A DNA stretch of 64,000 nucleotides, from assembly GCA_963930645.1 (NCBI GenBank), contig OZ005651.1:131419475-131483474 (forward strand), written 5' to 3'. Source of the DNA: Salticus scenicus. Its lineage: Eukaryota > Arthropoda > Arachnida > Araneae > Salticidae. Below the pieces are notes generated by a model. The model did no database searches. It worked only from the letters and a program-made list of their open reading frames with translations, and was not told the DNA's origin. Below are positions 11,500 through 22,093 of the stretch, one piece after another (within the stretch, counting starts at the first letter, position 1; every line of letters begins with the position of its first letter). A program made the position numbers and the translations under genes.

Positions 11500-12836
11500 C
11501 AGGGTGCATAGGAAAGTCCCTTTAACCTGAAAATACTTGCGAACGGAGAGTGCTACAGCCACGCAAGTGAGGTAACAGTATAGCAAAGTGACTATGCCCG
11601 ACCTAATGCAAATGACAGCAGTGCCCCTAGTGGCAAAATTTGGAAGTTAGTCATTGCAAATCGAAAACGAAAAGAGATAGAGCAAAATTTCCAATTAGAA
11701 AGTTTTAGAGCATCAATTCATTAGTACAAGACGATATTTGGTTTACACAGATAAGATAAATTGGCGCCTGTATACCCAAAAATGTCTGTAATCTATGCGC
11801 GACTCTTCTACTCTACATATTCACATAATTTCGGAAATGTAGCAGTGTGAAAATGCAGTTTGTGACTTTGTACTGTACTGTAATGTCTGAAAACTTTAAT
11901 TTCCAATGCCTTTAAAATTTTAGTTTAAAAGGTGTTGGCACTCGCTTGATACAAACAACATAATCTCATAGCATAAAAATATTGACGGCAGACGATACTT
12001 TTATTTCTTTCCTAATGTGCGAGCGCTTTCCTTTTAAAAATTTTATTTTCTGTGTTGTGGCAATTTCAATCGTTGCCTAGCGACAGGTAGAAAATATGTG
12101 TTCTTTTTTGAAAGTGACAAAACAAATGGAATTTTGAATGATCCTAAATGAATGAGATCCTACAAAAGATACATTTCTTAAAAATAAATGTTTGGATTTA
12201 GAATTTTGGAGCTGCGTGAGAATGTCAAGCTTCACTAACTTTCAATATTGCGAGATGGTGCTTATTTATGGCGAATGTCAACGAAACGAAATGCATGCTG
12301 CACGGGAGTATGCCGTTCGTTTTCCAGGTGGGCCACATCCAAGTGCAGTTACCATCGTGTATTGTGAGCAATGGCGAACTTTTTATCACTATGAGACTTA
12401 GAGTTTAGTTTACCTATTTTGTTTTTGTGTGTGATGTTATCCAAATGTATTGATGTAAGTACATAGTATTTATTCATTAAATTGTGCATATTTCTTCTTT
12501 CCTCTGGCTATTCCTTTCAAATATTTACACAAAATGGAGTGCATAGATTACAGACATTTTTGGGTATACAGGCACCAATTTATCTTATCCGTGTAAACCA
12601 AATATCGTTTCGTACTAATTAATTGATGCTCTAAAACTTTCTAATTGGAAATTTTGCTCTATCTCTTTTCGTTTTCGATTTGCAATGGCTAACTTTCAAA
12701 TTTCGCCACTAGGGGCACTGCTGTAGTTTGCATTAGGTCGGGCATAGTTACTTTACTATACCGTTACCTCACTTGCGTGGCTGTAGCACTCTCCGTTTGC
12801 AAGTATTTTCAGGTTAAAGGGAGTTTCCTATGCACC

Positions 12837-12839
<3 letters not shown>
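11500..12839. mobile_element. TA-targeting transposon with 300 bp inverted repeats and a DUF4817 fragment
   Basis: The left arm (11500-11800) and right arm (12540-12839) are inverted copies beginning CAGGGTGCATAGGAAAGT; a few mismatches are seen per 100 bp. TA flanks lie at 11498-11499 and 12840-12841, inside a (TA)n tract. The 740 bp interior contains the DUF4817-like reading frame and little else. The TA target and DUF4817 association suggest a Tc3/mariner-like autonomous parent. This copy is a deletion derivative. Confidence 0.7.
12222..12401 (+). pseudogene. DUF4817-type helix-turn-helix fragment
   Basis: The 59-codon stretch from the internal Met reads MSSFTNFQYCEMVLIYGECQ, then continues as RNEMHAAREYAVRFPGGPHP and SAVTIVY. 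This has the pattern FTN..Y..M...YGEC..N...A.R.YA.RFP....PS..TI of the DUF4817 domain, a DNA-binding module seen at the N-terminus of arthropod transposases (family knowledge). An upstream in-frame Met at 12192 exists, but the conserved part starts at the second one. The frame ends at 12401 with no nuclease domain following, so at most a truncated DNA-binding peptide is left. It sits centrally between the 300 bp arms. Confidence 0.6.

Positions 12840-12840
<1 letters not shown>

Positions 12841-12871
<31 letters not shown>
12841..12871. repeat. (TA)n tract between two transposons
   Basis: A pure TA run joins the end of the DUF4817 element to the start of the next element. Similar runs lie at 11458-11499 and 13957-13999, so both elements appear to have inserted into one original TA microsatellite. 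Confidence 0.8.
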
Positions 12872-12874
<3 letters not shown>

Positions 12875-13953
12875 TTGAAGATCTTTAATCCGCACACCTT
12901 GGTTCTAGAACTTGTGCGGATTATAGATTTTTGCAAATTATAGAGATCAATGATGCCATTTCCTTGCTATATGAATTACTATAAGGTACATAAAACAATA
13001 AACTTTATTTAATGAAGCTAGAATTAGAATTGTTTGTTTTTATATAATGTAAGGAAGGTAATACTAATAAATATAGAACTTGTTCTAATATTCTAGATAA
13101 ATATTCTAGAACTTGTGCGGATTATAGATTTTTGCAAATTATAGAGATCAATGATGCCATTTCCTTGCTATATGAATTACTATAAGGTACATAAAACAAT
13201 AAACTTTATTTAATGAAGCTAGAATTAGAATTGTTTGTTTTTATATAATGTAAGGAAGGTAATACTAATAAATATAAAACAAAATTTATTTAATGAAGTA
13301 GAAGCAATGTATAATATAAACCTTAAATAAGTAATTCATTTGAAAACTGTACTCCTACTTCTGGACTGTGATTAACAGTATGCAGCTAGGTACTTGCAAT
13401 GTGATTAGTTTGATGCAGTTTTTAATGACTGCATTGTAGAGCTTATCTTCAAAAGAAATGCTGGTATGAATTTTTCTTTAAATAGTTTTGTGTATTTTTG
13501 AAGTACCACCCTAAAAAGAACATATACACTAATAGTCCTTAAACATCTGTGCAAATACACAATCCCACCAACGCATATGATGTAATTTTTTTCAACCAAT
13601 GAGCAATGCTGTTACTGGCAGGAGTTAGAAAACTGTACTTGCATGTGTTTTGTTTGATCACTAATTGAATATTATTCAGGCTATGTTCAGATTCGCTAAA
13701 AAAGTATAATGGCAATAAAGTGTAATTATATATTTTTTTTCTTTTAAAATTAATTATGTATATCTAAATTAAATTTTACACTCATTTTTTTTTTTTTTTT
13801 TTTCATTTTAGTATGTGAATTAACATTATATTTTCTCATATACATCCAAAATATCGAATTTTCGTTACTGCAAAATCTTTTGTTTACATTTGCAAAGGGA
13901 GTGCGGATTATAGACAATTGCGAATTATGGGTATGCGGAATATAGATCCTCAA

Positions 13954-13956
<3 letters not shown>
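12872..13956. mobile_element. pogo/Tigger-like non-autonomous element, 1.09 kb
   Basis: Left end CAGTTGAAGATCTTTAATCC, right end inverted CAGTTGAGGATCTATATTCC, both running into GCGGATTATAGA-type motifs. TA flanks at 12870-12871 and 13957-13958. The GTGCGGATTATAGA motif also recurs inside (12915, 13115, 13905). No transposase frame is recognisable. The interior contains a 172 bp direct duplication. Confidence 0.7.
12904..13276. repeat. Direct duplication, 172 bp units spaced 201 bp
   Basis: 12904-13075 and 13105-13276 are near-identical, starting TCTAGAACTTGTGCGGATTA and ending AATACTAATAAATATA. They lie inside the Tigger-like element, so they arose within it. Confidence 0.85.
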
Positions 13957-14025
<69 letters not shown>

Positions 14026-14030
14026 CTGTT
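13957..14030. repeat. (TA)n followed by poly(T)
   Basis: About 20 TA units, then about 26 T. This is the right remnant of the microsatellite that hosts the two transposons. Confidence 0.85.
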
Positions 14031-14074
14031 CATTTTCATTCTGTTCATTTCAGTAGAAAAAGATTTCATTGGCA

Positions 14075-14238
14075 GTGCACTCAAACTGATAAATAACTAA
14101 GTAATGAAAAAGAGAAATAATAATGTCAGCTGCCATTTGTTACAAAACTTATGAACTGCACTCAAACAAACAAGATAAATAACCAAGTCACAAAAAGAGA
14201 AATAATAGTATCAGCTGGCATTAGTAACAGAATTGCAT
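14075..14238. repeat. Tandem direct repeat, unit about 82 bp, two units
   Basis: Both units share TGCACTCAAAC, a GATAAATAAC core, AAAAAGAGAAATAATA and TCAGCTG. Units begin at 14075 and 14157 and have diverged by several substitutions and indels. Confidence 0.6.
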
Positions 14239-15129
14239 CTATGCAACATTTTAAACAAAATATTTAACACAATGTACATAATTCATAGTAATATATAACA
14301 ATATTAACAACAGAAAAATCCTGTTTGAAGCTTAACTAAATTTTTTAACAAATTAAAACCAGGCCTCAGAAAATGACCTGAAGACCACCAAGTGACCATT
14401 TGAGTCTAGCAAATAAAATATAATGTATAAAAATAAATAATAAATGGATACTTTAAAACTATATAAAAAGATAAATAAACTGAAAAAAAAAAAAAAAAAA
14501 AAATGTTTGATAAGCAAAGTTGCAGTAACAAACTTATAAAATAAATAGATAAATAAAAATTGTAACATAATTAAAAAGTGAAATTAATAGGTTTGGAAAC
14601 ATCAATACATAATTCTTCTATAGACATATGATAGATTACACTAGTATTGTTCTTCCAGTTATCCATAGCACTTGTTCAGTAATGCAAGAATTGTTATGCA
14701 ATTATAGTTACAGAGTGAAGCAACTATTATTTAAAACTAATTATTACTATGGACAAAAAATAAGCAAAAAAGAGATTATTCCAAGATGTGTTGAAAGAAA
14801 AGTTTGGATGGATTTAAAATTTGAAAATGAACAAAACCGATATGTTATTTTATACACAGCAATTACTGCTAAAATTTATCTTATTCATAAAAAAAAAAAA
14901 AAAAAAAAAAAAAAAGGTTTAAAATGAAAATACCCTGTTATTATATTAATCAGTCCTCATAGGAGTTTCCTCATAGGAGTTTTAGCATGTACTAGCATGT
15001 GCTTACTGAACAGCTACTAAAAATGGTCTGATGTGATAGTATTACTTGTTATGTCTAATTATTATCTATTTGAGGAATATGGTTTGAAAGAAACATTTCT
15101 TCTCCATGTGAAACCTTTCTATGGGATAC
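14239..15129. other. AT-rich DNA with no recognisable gene
   Basis: Poly(A) runs lie near 14485 and 14890-14915. A 99-codon frame at 14628-14927 ends in lysines from the poly(A) run. It has no recognisable domain, and I do not call it a gene. Confidence 0.4.
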
Positions 15130-15149
15130 TAATGGACAACTAGAACGAG

Positions 15150-15422
15150 GCGGAGTTTCCTTTTGTTTGTGGGGAAAAGCTGCGCTATGATTGGCTATAG
15201 TCCTTTATTTGTGGGGTAAATTAAGACTCTTATAGGTTAAATTTCATCATGACGTCAAATGACGACAGAAGGTCAAGTCGTCAATTCATATTTACACAAG
15301 TTTAAGAGAAAACAACTTACAAACTGAAGAAAAGTGACATACATATAAACCCAGAAGCAGAAATATAATAGTACAACATGGCAGTGAGCAGTGCAGATAG
15401 TTCAAAGCATGGCAAAGATTAA
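15150..15422 (+). promoter_or_regulatory. Promoter-like island with CRE and CCAAT motifs
   Basis: A locally more GC-balanced patch holds ATTGG (reverse CCAAT box) at 15190-15194 and a perfect palindromic TGACGTCA at 15250-15257. A 15-codon frame MAVSSADSSKHGKD lies downstream at 15378-15422. The motif pair is common in animal promoters. A 17-A run follows about 10 bp after the short frame, so a retroposed 5' end is an alternative. No transcript evidence is available. Confidence 0.25.
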
Positions 15423-15774
15423 TTCAACATCTCAAAAAAAAAAAAAAAAAAGGCAGAATTAAAAATAATGTATAATTTATATTTAGTCTCTAGATTACTG
15501 TATTTGTTGTATAATTATAATCTATATTTTCTTTGTACATGCAAATTTTACATATTTTATGGATTGCTAATATTTCTTGTGGTACCAGACTAGGTCTACG
15601 ATTCCTAGATCACAGAAAAATTTTATTTTGGTACAGAAAATTCTGCTATTATGCTGCATTTTATACCGGGTGATTCAAAATAGGTGTTACAGTGATTATC
15701 TCATAAACTAAGAAAGATAGAAACATACTTCCAATAACAAAATTGGTGCAAATTAAGAGTAGATTTCAGATATG

Positions 15775-15809
<35 letters not shown>

Positions 15810-16246
15810 TAAACGGGGCTGTATAACTATTAAATACAAAATTTAATTTTTAGACGGTCACTCCTACCATATGACATATTTAGAAAAATATTCTCCTTGC
15901 TCTAACAAGCAAAGAAAAATCATCTCTCTAAGTCAAAATCTCACTGAGCTATTGTAATTTGAAAATTCTAGCATTTTTCGCCAAGTGTTAAGGGGTTGTA
16001 TCAAAAGTGAGATATTGCAATTACTATAGCTTTTGTAATAAGGCACACGTTGATCAGCGTTTGAAGGAAAAAAAAATCATTCTGGGAAAGACGACTGTTT
16101 TAACCTGTAATGTCTCTCTTTCCCCTAGTGAATACACAAGAGAATACTCATTGATAATTTAACAAATAAAATTTATGAATAATTTATGTACTAAAAGGGA
16201 ATTTTCAAATACATTTTTCCTTTATACATTCTCTTACTCATATATA
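15423..16246. other. AT-rich DNA, possible lone transposon end
   Basis: Poly(A) lies near 15435 and a 30-nt poly(T) near 15780. The string ACCGGGTGATTCAAAATA at about 15665 resembles a transposon terminus, but no inverted partner was found. No gene seen. Confidence 0.35.
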
Positions 16247-16391
16247 GTATGAAGCCGAAAATCCAGAATCGTCGGGACCGCAGCGATTCCAGATTTTCTG
16301 GATTTTTGGTCATGCCTAAAAAGCATAATATTTTCATTTAAGTACTTGAATAATATGCAAATTCAAGTTTTAAAAAATATATTAAAATTTT

Positions 16392-16432
<41 letters not shown>

Positions 16433-16877
16433 TAAATCAATTTTAACAATAAATAATTAAAATTAAACTTAAAAAACAAAACAGATTTATTTTAATATTT
16501 GCATGCAAAAATTAGTGCAAGTTTAAAAGAAAATAAATAAGAAAAACATGCCATTCTTAAAGCATTTACGTGATTTTTTTTTTTTTTAAGAACTTTATGT
16601 TTTTCCACTAAAAGTTTGAGCATAATTGAAATAGAATACAGAATTTAGTTCTTAATTAGATAAATGTTTAAAGAATTGTTACTATTATTATAATCTTCTC
16701 CCTCCTGTTTCAAACTTTGCAAATGCTGGTTTTGAAGATTACTAAGAAATAAAATACATTTTCGGTTCTTTATTTAGATATATCTATACTTAGAAAAAAA
16801 AATCGCTGTTGATAATGATGATTAATGCCGCCGAAATTGTCTGGATTTTTGGCGAATCCCGATTTTCAGCTTCGTAC
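16247..16877. mobile_element. TA-flanked MITE, 631 bp
   Basis: Left end GTATGAAGCCGAAAATC and right end inverted GTACGAAGCTGAAAATC. TA flanks at 16245-16246 and 16878-16879. A second motif TCTGGATTTTTGG repeats in direct orientation at about 16296 and 16839. No transposase frame. Probably pogo/Tigger-like. Confidence 0.6.
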
Positions 16878-17951
16878 TATACACGGTGTAGAGAAAGAAT
16901 TGTTTTTGTGTCAAATTTCCAAAAATAGCTTTTGTTATAATTGCTCGTTTTCAGATCCTCTGAATTCAAAAATATGTTTTGAGCGGTTGGTCTCTCTGTG
17001 TGTGTGTGTGTGTTATTAGAATATCTCAAGAACAAATAGTAGCAGAAAATCCAAATTCAATATTCTAAATCCATATCATATTGCGGTGCTACACTAAAGT
17101 ATTCATTGCGATCAGACAATTGTTTGTTTACAGGGTCATCCAAGAGAATTCAAATACATTACGTCTGTGAGCAAAATTTCTCATATGTACGGTGTGACAT
17201 CTATAGACTGTCCTAAACAAAATGAAAAGAACAGATTTTTTATACGCATAAAAGCATGTTTTTGATGCAGATTGTGGAATAGCAATCATTCATCATTCAT
17301 TTATAGAGTTAGCCAGAGTATTTTGATATATTGGAGGGAATTGCTGGAAGTGTATTTCATTTTGTGTTACTTGTTTTACATATAACACTAAATTTACATA
17401 CACAAAGTCATGTGTATATAGTTTATAGACAATATACAGGGCTACCCAAAATTAAGGTAAAAAAATTTGTTTTAATTAAATGTAATTGGCGTAAGTGCTT
17501 TGCTGCACCTTTTTTTTATTTCGAAGAACACTGACACAGAATGGAAAATTAATTTCTCATATCCATACTGTAAACAACATTGTTTAACCAATTGCTGGTT
17601 TATATACATATTTCTGTTTGAGAGCTAAGTTTTCCATTCTATTTCTTAATAATGTAACCCACAGTATGTTCCTTCATTTTTTAATTGGAAAAATCATGGA
17701 ATAATCTACTGGTAAGTGATCTTTATCTACCTGAGAATATTAAAAACTGAAAAATGTAACAATCAGTAAGTAAAAGCTCCTACCCCCCTTTTTTTTAATC
17801 TTTCCCTTATGTGTGTTATAATTAATGATGAAGAAGCATAAATTTATAATAGTAATTAATTTCTATTAAAAAACTTCAAATGTGCAGTTAGTCAAATTTA
17901 TTTCTGTCCAGCAACATAAAAAAGAAATACAAGTCCGGTGGGTTATTATTA

Positions 17952-19468
17952 CACTCATGTCCATAAATTAAGGATAATGCTAGCTGAGGCAAATAAAGGT
18001 TCCGAAGCAAAACAAACATGACTTATTCATAAAGTCCATTTATTAAACAAAAGATCAAGAACAAAAAAAGGCGGTTTATGTAGGATACCATTTATAAAAA
18101 CTACAGTTTTTGCTCCCTGAAGCAACTGCAAAAAATATCTCCCTTACAAAATCTTAACATTACATGGTTGGTATGATGTTTAATACATTGTATGTCTCTC
18201 AGATGATGAAATACAGTTCTTACAACGCCTAGGAATGCTGAGTATTAAACTATTGATCTGATCTTGGGGAATATTACTCTACTCAGTAAGCAAATGCTCT
18301 CCGAAGTTCCGGTACGCATGTAAGAGGTGGTTAAAGGACTACAACTCGTCGGAAAAGCATGTCCTACACATGCTCTATCGGATTCTAGTCAGGTGAGAAT
18401 GCTGGCCATTCCATGCGGGTGATAGCTTCAGATTGTAGGCATCCGTGTATAACGCTTGCATGGTGAGGTCGCGCAATGTCATCCATAAACACAAATTCTG
18501 AGCTCATGGCACCCCTAAGCAAACATACATGTTGTTCCCGAATGATGTCCCGATAAATTTATCCCATCATTCTTCCGATTTGAACATGAAGATCTGTTCT
18601 GTTGCCCAATATGACCCCCCCCCCCCCACAAAAAAAGAGCACTCCTGCCCCACAGTAACGGTGCCTTTCAATGATGTTGTTTTGGTGGTAACAGGTTCCT
18701 GACGTCATACATATGAAAGTCTGGCGTGAATTACACTGCCAGCTAAACCTGGACTCGTCGGAAAACATCAAACAAGCTCACTGTGCCGCTGTCCACATTG
18801 CATGTTCTCTACTTCAAGTTAACCGCTGCCACAGTGCATTTACGTGAGTAGTATACATCTAACAGGCCTGTGAGCATATAGACCAATATATCCCAAACGT
18901 CTATACACGGTTTGTGTTGAAACTATGGCACTCGTGGCTGCAGACAGCTGCCGAGACAGGTCTGATACTGTGCTTTATCTGCTTATTTTGGCAGTTACTG
19001 CCAAATACCGGTGGTCATTCGACATTGTAACTCGGGGCCGACCAGTACTGTAACGTCGACTAGCATTTCCATCATTTTGGAATCGTTGCCAAAGCCTAGA
19101 GATGACACTTTGGGCGATTCTAATTTCCCCCCGATACTTCTATCTGAGTACGCCCACATTCGAGTCGGCCGATAATTCTACCCCGTAAAAAATTATCTGC
19201 ATGCGTCCTCTGTGTCGTAACCATTCGGTTGTTTCACTGAGCGGCACACAGAATGCTTGTGAACAATTTTCCTTCTTTGCTCCCATTCCTTATCTACCCC
19301 ATTCTTACACTTTCATCATTGTAACATTATATTGACGTCATCTGATGGCTTCCTATAATATGCATATTAATCTTAAAGATGTCTGTGGTATTTCTACAAG
19401 TGAAATATTTGCATTAAAGTTCGATTTCAGTGTGAATCTGAATTATCCTTAATTTATGGACATGAGTG
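17952..19468 (-). mobile_element. Full-length Tc1-like transposon, 1.52 kb
   Basis: Perfect-looking inverted ends CACTCATGTCCATAAATTAA (right end read on the other strand) with TA at 17950-17951 and 19469-19470. The length is normal for a complete Tc1-like element. The transposase lies on the minus strand and is described separately. Confidence 0.85.
18280..19250 (-). pseudogene. Tc1-like DD34E transposase, inactivated
   Basis: Reading leftwards, MFSDESRFSWQCNSRQTF (about 18715-18771) carries the first catalytic Asp. GNRTDLHVQIGRMMG follows at about 18560. MDDIARPHHASV (about 18460-18490) carries the second Asp, and WPAFSPDLNPIEHVWD (about 18350-18405) carries the catalytic Glu. The full triad is still visible. 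The frame is broken by stops and frameshifts, for example at the C-run near 18620 that lengthens a glycine run. Further stops follow the C-terminal part. The N-terminal helix-turn-helix region upstream of 18780 is degraded. Intact ends with a dead gene suggest it could once have been moved in trans. Confidence 0.75.
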
Positions 19469-19470
19469 TA

Positions 19471-21430
19471 TTTTGTAAAGCTGAAAAAAACACCGACCGC
19501 AATAATGATGGCCATCATTTATGATTTATGAAGTTGCAAACAGAAATGGGGCAGCGGCTAAAAGAATGTAGATAAAACCAAGATTTTCAGTGGTCATACA
19601 TGTATTGGGTTTACATTTCCAAAAATATAAGATATATCACATATTTTCAGCAGTATATTCAGTTGCTAATGGTAACTTTTATGATAGTTTAGCTGATTGC
19701 TAACAGAGACTTAACTACAGATGTTATCAGCAGGAGGCATGTAGGAAGCTGAGGCCGATTTTCTAATTTGTTTAAAGGGTCAAAAATAATAATTTATTTA
19801 ATTCAGAAATATCTAAGCTACAATACAAGTGCCCCTTTCCTTGGTTGCTGTCATAATGTTTAGCAACCAAATCCTCATTAAATTAAGACTTTTGCAGACC
19901 ATGTTCTTTCTGTTACAGCTGAAGAGTAAGGTGACGCAATACATTGTTTGAAATTCATGTGGAAAATGACAATTAAAACACCGAGAAGCTTTTTCACTTA
20001 TAGATCTCGCCAGTGCCATCTAATACCTCAAAGTGGTATTTTCATACCCATTTACCTACACTAAAATTGCTTATTTTGGTACCCTCTATCTGCCTTTACA
20101 TTTGTGCTAGGTGTTTTGGAGAATCCCAGTATAACCCTTTTTTTTTTCCCCTCTCTCTACAAAGCAATACATTTTATTTAACCTTTTTCGTCTTTTATGA
20201 TACATTTAATTTTTTAACTTACTATTCAATAACTTTACGATTATTACACTTTGAAATTCACTTGACTCGCTGATTAAAATGTTTTTATATATATTTTAAG
20301 AAACACACACACGTATATATACATATTCGTTTATATATATATATATATATTATACAAATAGATCTGCACAGTTTCATTCTTTTATATTACCTCGTCTGTG
20401 GTCTTTCATGTCCCACTCAACAGCGCGAGTGGCCCACCAGCCAAAAAGGTTGTACACCCCTATATTAGTATCAAGCAAAGGTACAGAAAGTTAAAAATAT
20501 TTATTGTATGTATACTTATAAATGAATCTTGAAATTAGTGTCCTGATTTTAGATATTAAAATAAGTCCTAAGAACAGAGGTAATCCAGGTTTCAATTTTT
20601 GTGAAAAAACATATTTCTCATCAAGTATTTTTGACTTTTTTTTATGTGGGTTTGCTTTTCTTTTATTGTCATAATCCCCATAATGCTTTAACATAATATT
20701 CAAGGAATAATGTTACAATAAATTTGTTGGGTTTATTTAATTTTCTACCTTATTAAAACTATTAATTATTAACTGTTTTCACATCATTACTATAGTCTTT
20801 ACAGGTTATTTAATTTAGTTGAAAATTAATTCTTTTTTGGTTACTGTCAATTTAGGTGGCATTTAATCTTCAAAAAAAAATTTAAATATAATTTATATGA
20901 TGATCATTGTAAAAAGTTATTTAAAAAAATTAATACAGGAAATCACCAGATATTTATTCAAGTTTAACTTATGTAATAATATATATACCCAATATTTTTG
21001 CTTGTGTTTTGTACATTTAATCAATTGGCGCATCTAAAAAAAATGGGTAATCATTGAAGCCTTCAATAAAAATGCATTAGATTCTACACTTAAATTAGTG
21101 TACTCCACAATGAGTGAAATTTAGAATTATTTATTTAGCCATTAAAGAGATTATAAAATCAATATATTAAAAAAAAAATCATGTAGCAAGTTTTATGAAA
21201 AGCTGTTTAATACAGCTTATACTAATTTATTTAATTATTTGAGAAAGGGAGAGGGTTTTATATTTCACTGTTAATACACAGTTCAGAACCTCCTCCGCCC
21301 CTTATATATATATATATATAAATTCTTTTGAATTAATATTAAATGATTCTGCACAAGGTCCACAAATTGGTTGAAATCCAATGAAAGTTTCTTTGCCTTA
21401 ATTCAACTAATTATGTCTTAGAAACTATAT
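19471..21430. other. AT-rich DNA with no recognisable gene
   Basis: The 86-codon frame at 20013-20273 is hydrophobic and unrecognised. Short (TA)n tracts lie at 20330-20350 and 21305-21320. At about 20420-20465 the string ending GTTGTACACCCCT resembles a lone hAT right end. Confidence 0.4.
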
Positions 21431-21755
21431 TGTTACAAAATTGTGAATAATTTTGTTTATTTTTGTATAAATTCTTTCAAAGAGGCTTAGTAAAATGATA
21501 AAGTGCTAATTTTGTGCATTTCTAGTCGTTTTAGTGTTAAAATAACCTTATTTTCCCTTAAAAACGCATTAAAAAGCCCCAATAAGGCAGGAAATTGATT
21601 TGGCGCCAAATTTGGCGAATTTTTCCACCTTGGCGATTTTTTGGCGACCTTGGCGAGAAAATCCTTATAAGGGATATACCAAATATGGAAGCTGTAAGTT
21701 GATTGGTTGACCACTTTCTAGAGTTTTCTCGAAAAATCTGGGTTCCATGGAACAG

Positions 21756-21800
21756 TATATAAGAAGCGCTCTCTCGCCAAGGCAGTCAGTCAGTTCAGTC
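21756..21800 (+). promoter_or_regulatory. LTR core promoter (TATA box plus arthropod-type initiator)
   Basis: TATATAAG at 21756-21763 and CAGTCAGTCAGTTCAGTC at 21783-21800. The first TCAGT begins 30 bp after the TATA box, the usual spacing for arthropod RNA polymerase II promoters. The same pair is in the 3' LTR, where TATATAAG is at 26704-26711. Confidence 0.7.
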
Positions 21801-21985
21801 TAAGATTAGCTTCTGTCAATGTTGCATCGCTTGAGCCTCTTTGGAAGAGACTTGCTTTATGTGTTATTGCTATACAGTTTGTACTGTGGATTTGCTATTG
21901 ACAGCTGTTGTTTAAGCTGTGTTTACTAGTTGAATTGAAGCTGATACTTGGTTTATAGACCTGTATTTTTCTGGAACTTTCTGTG

Positions 21986-21991
21986 AATAAA
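21986..21991 (+). terminator. Polyadenylation signal in LTR
   Basis: AATAAA about 200 bp after the inferred start. The functional copy for genomic RNA would be the equivalent at 26934-26939 in the 3' LTR. Confidence 0.6.
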
Positions 21992-22066
21992 TTACTGCAT
22001 TTTTGTACGTTTGGGCCTTTCATTCTCGGACAACTCATTCACGAACCCCCAAGTACGCAACATTTC

Positions 22067-22083
22067 TGGTGTCAGAAGCGGGG
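22067..22083 (+). promoter_or_regulatory. Primer-binding site for minus-strand synthesis
   Basis: TGGTGTCAGAAGCGGGG begins 5 nt after the 5' LTR. TGG is complementary to the CCA of a tRNA 3' end, and the rest resembles the complement of a tRNA-Leu acceptor arm (general knowledge). The exact tRNA needs comparison with the host set. Confidence 0.75.
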
Positions 22084-22093
22084 TTGTCTGTGA

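Larger units (their letters stand above)
21431..22062 (+). repeat. 5' LTR
   Basis: A 632 bp direct repeat of 26377-27010 bounded by TG...CA. It contains a TATATAAG box at 21756-21763, a TCAGT initiator-like repeat starting 30 bp downstream at 21786, and AATAAA at 21986-21991. The U3-R-U5 order can therefore be read directly. Confidence 0.95.

Noticed and set aside
14628..14927. 99-codon frame ending in a lysine run
   Set aside because: Ends in a poly(A) tract; no domain; ordinary chance frame in AT-rich DNA.
15660..15690. Transposon terminus ACCGGGTGATTCAAAATA
   Set aside because: No inverted partner found within several kb.
20400..20470. hAT element end (GTTGTACACCCCT)
   Set aside because: Only one end visible and no target duplication; not enough to call an element.
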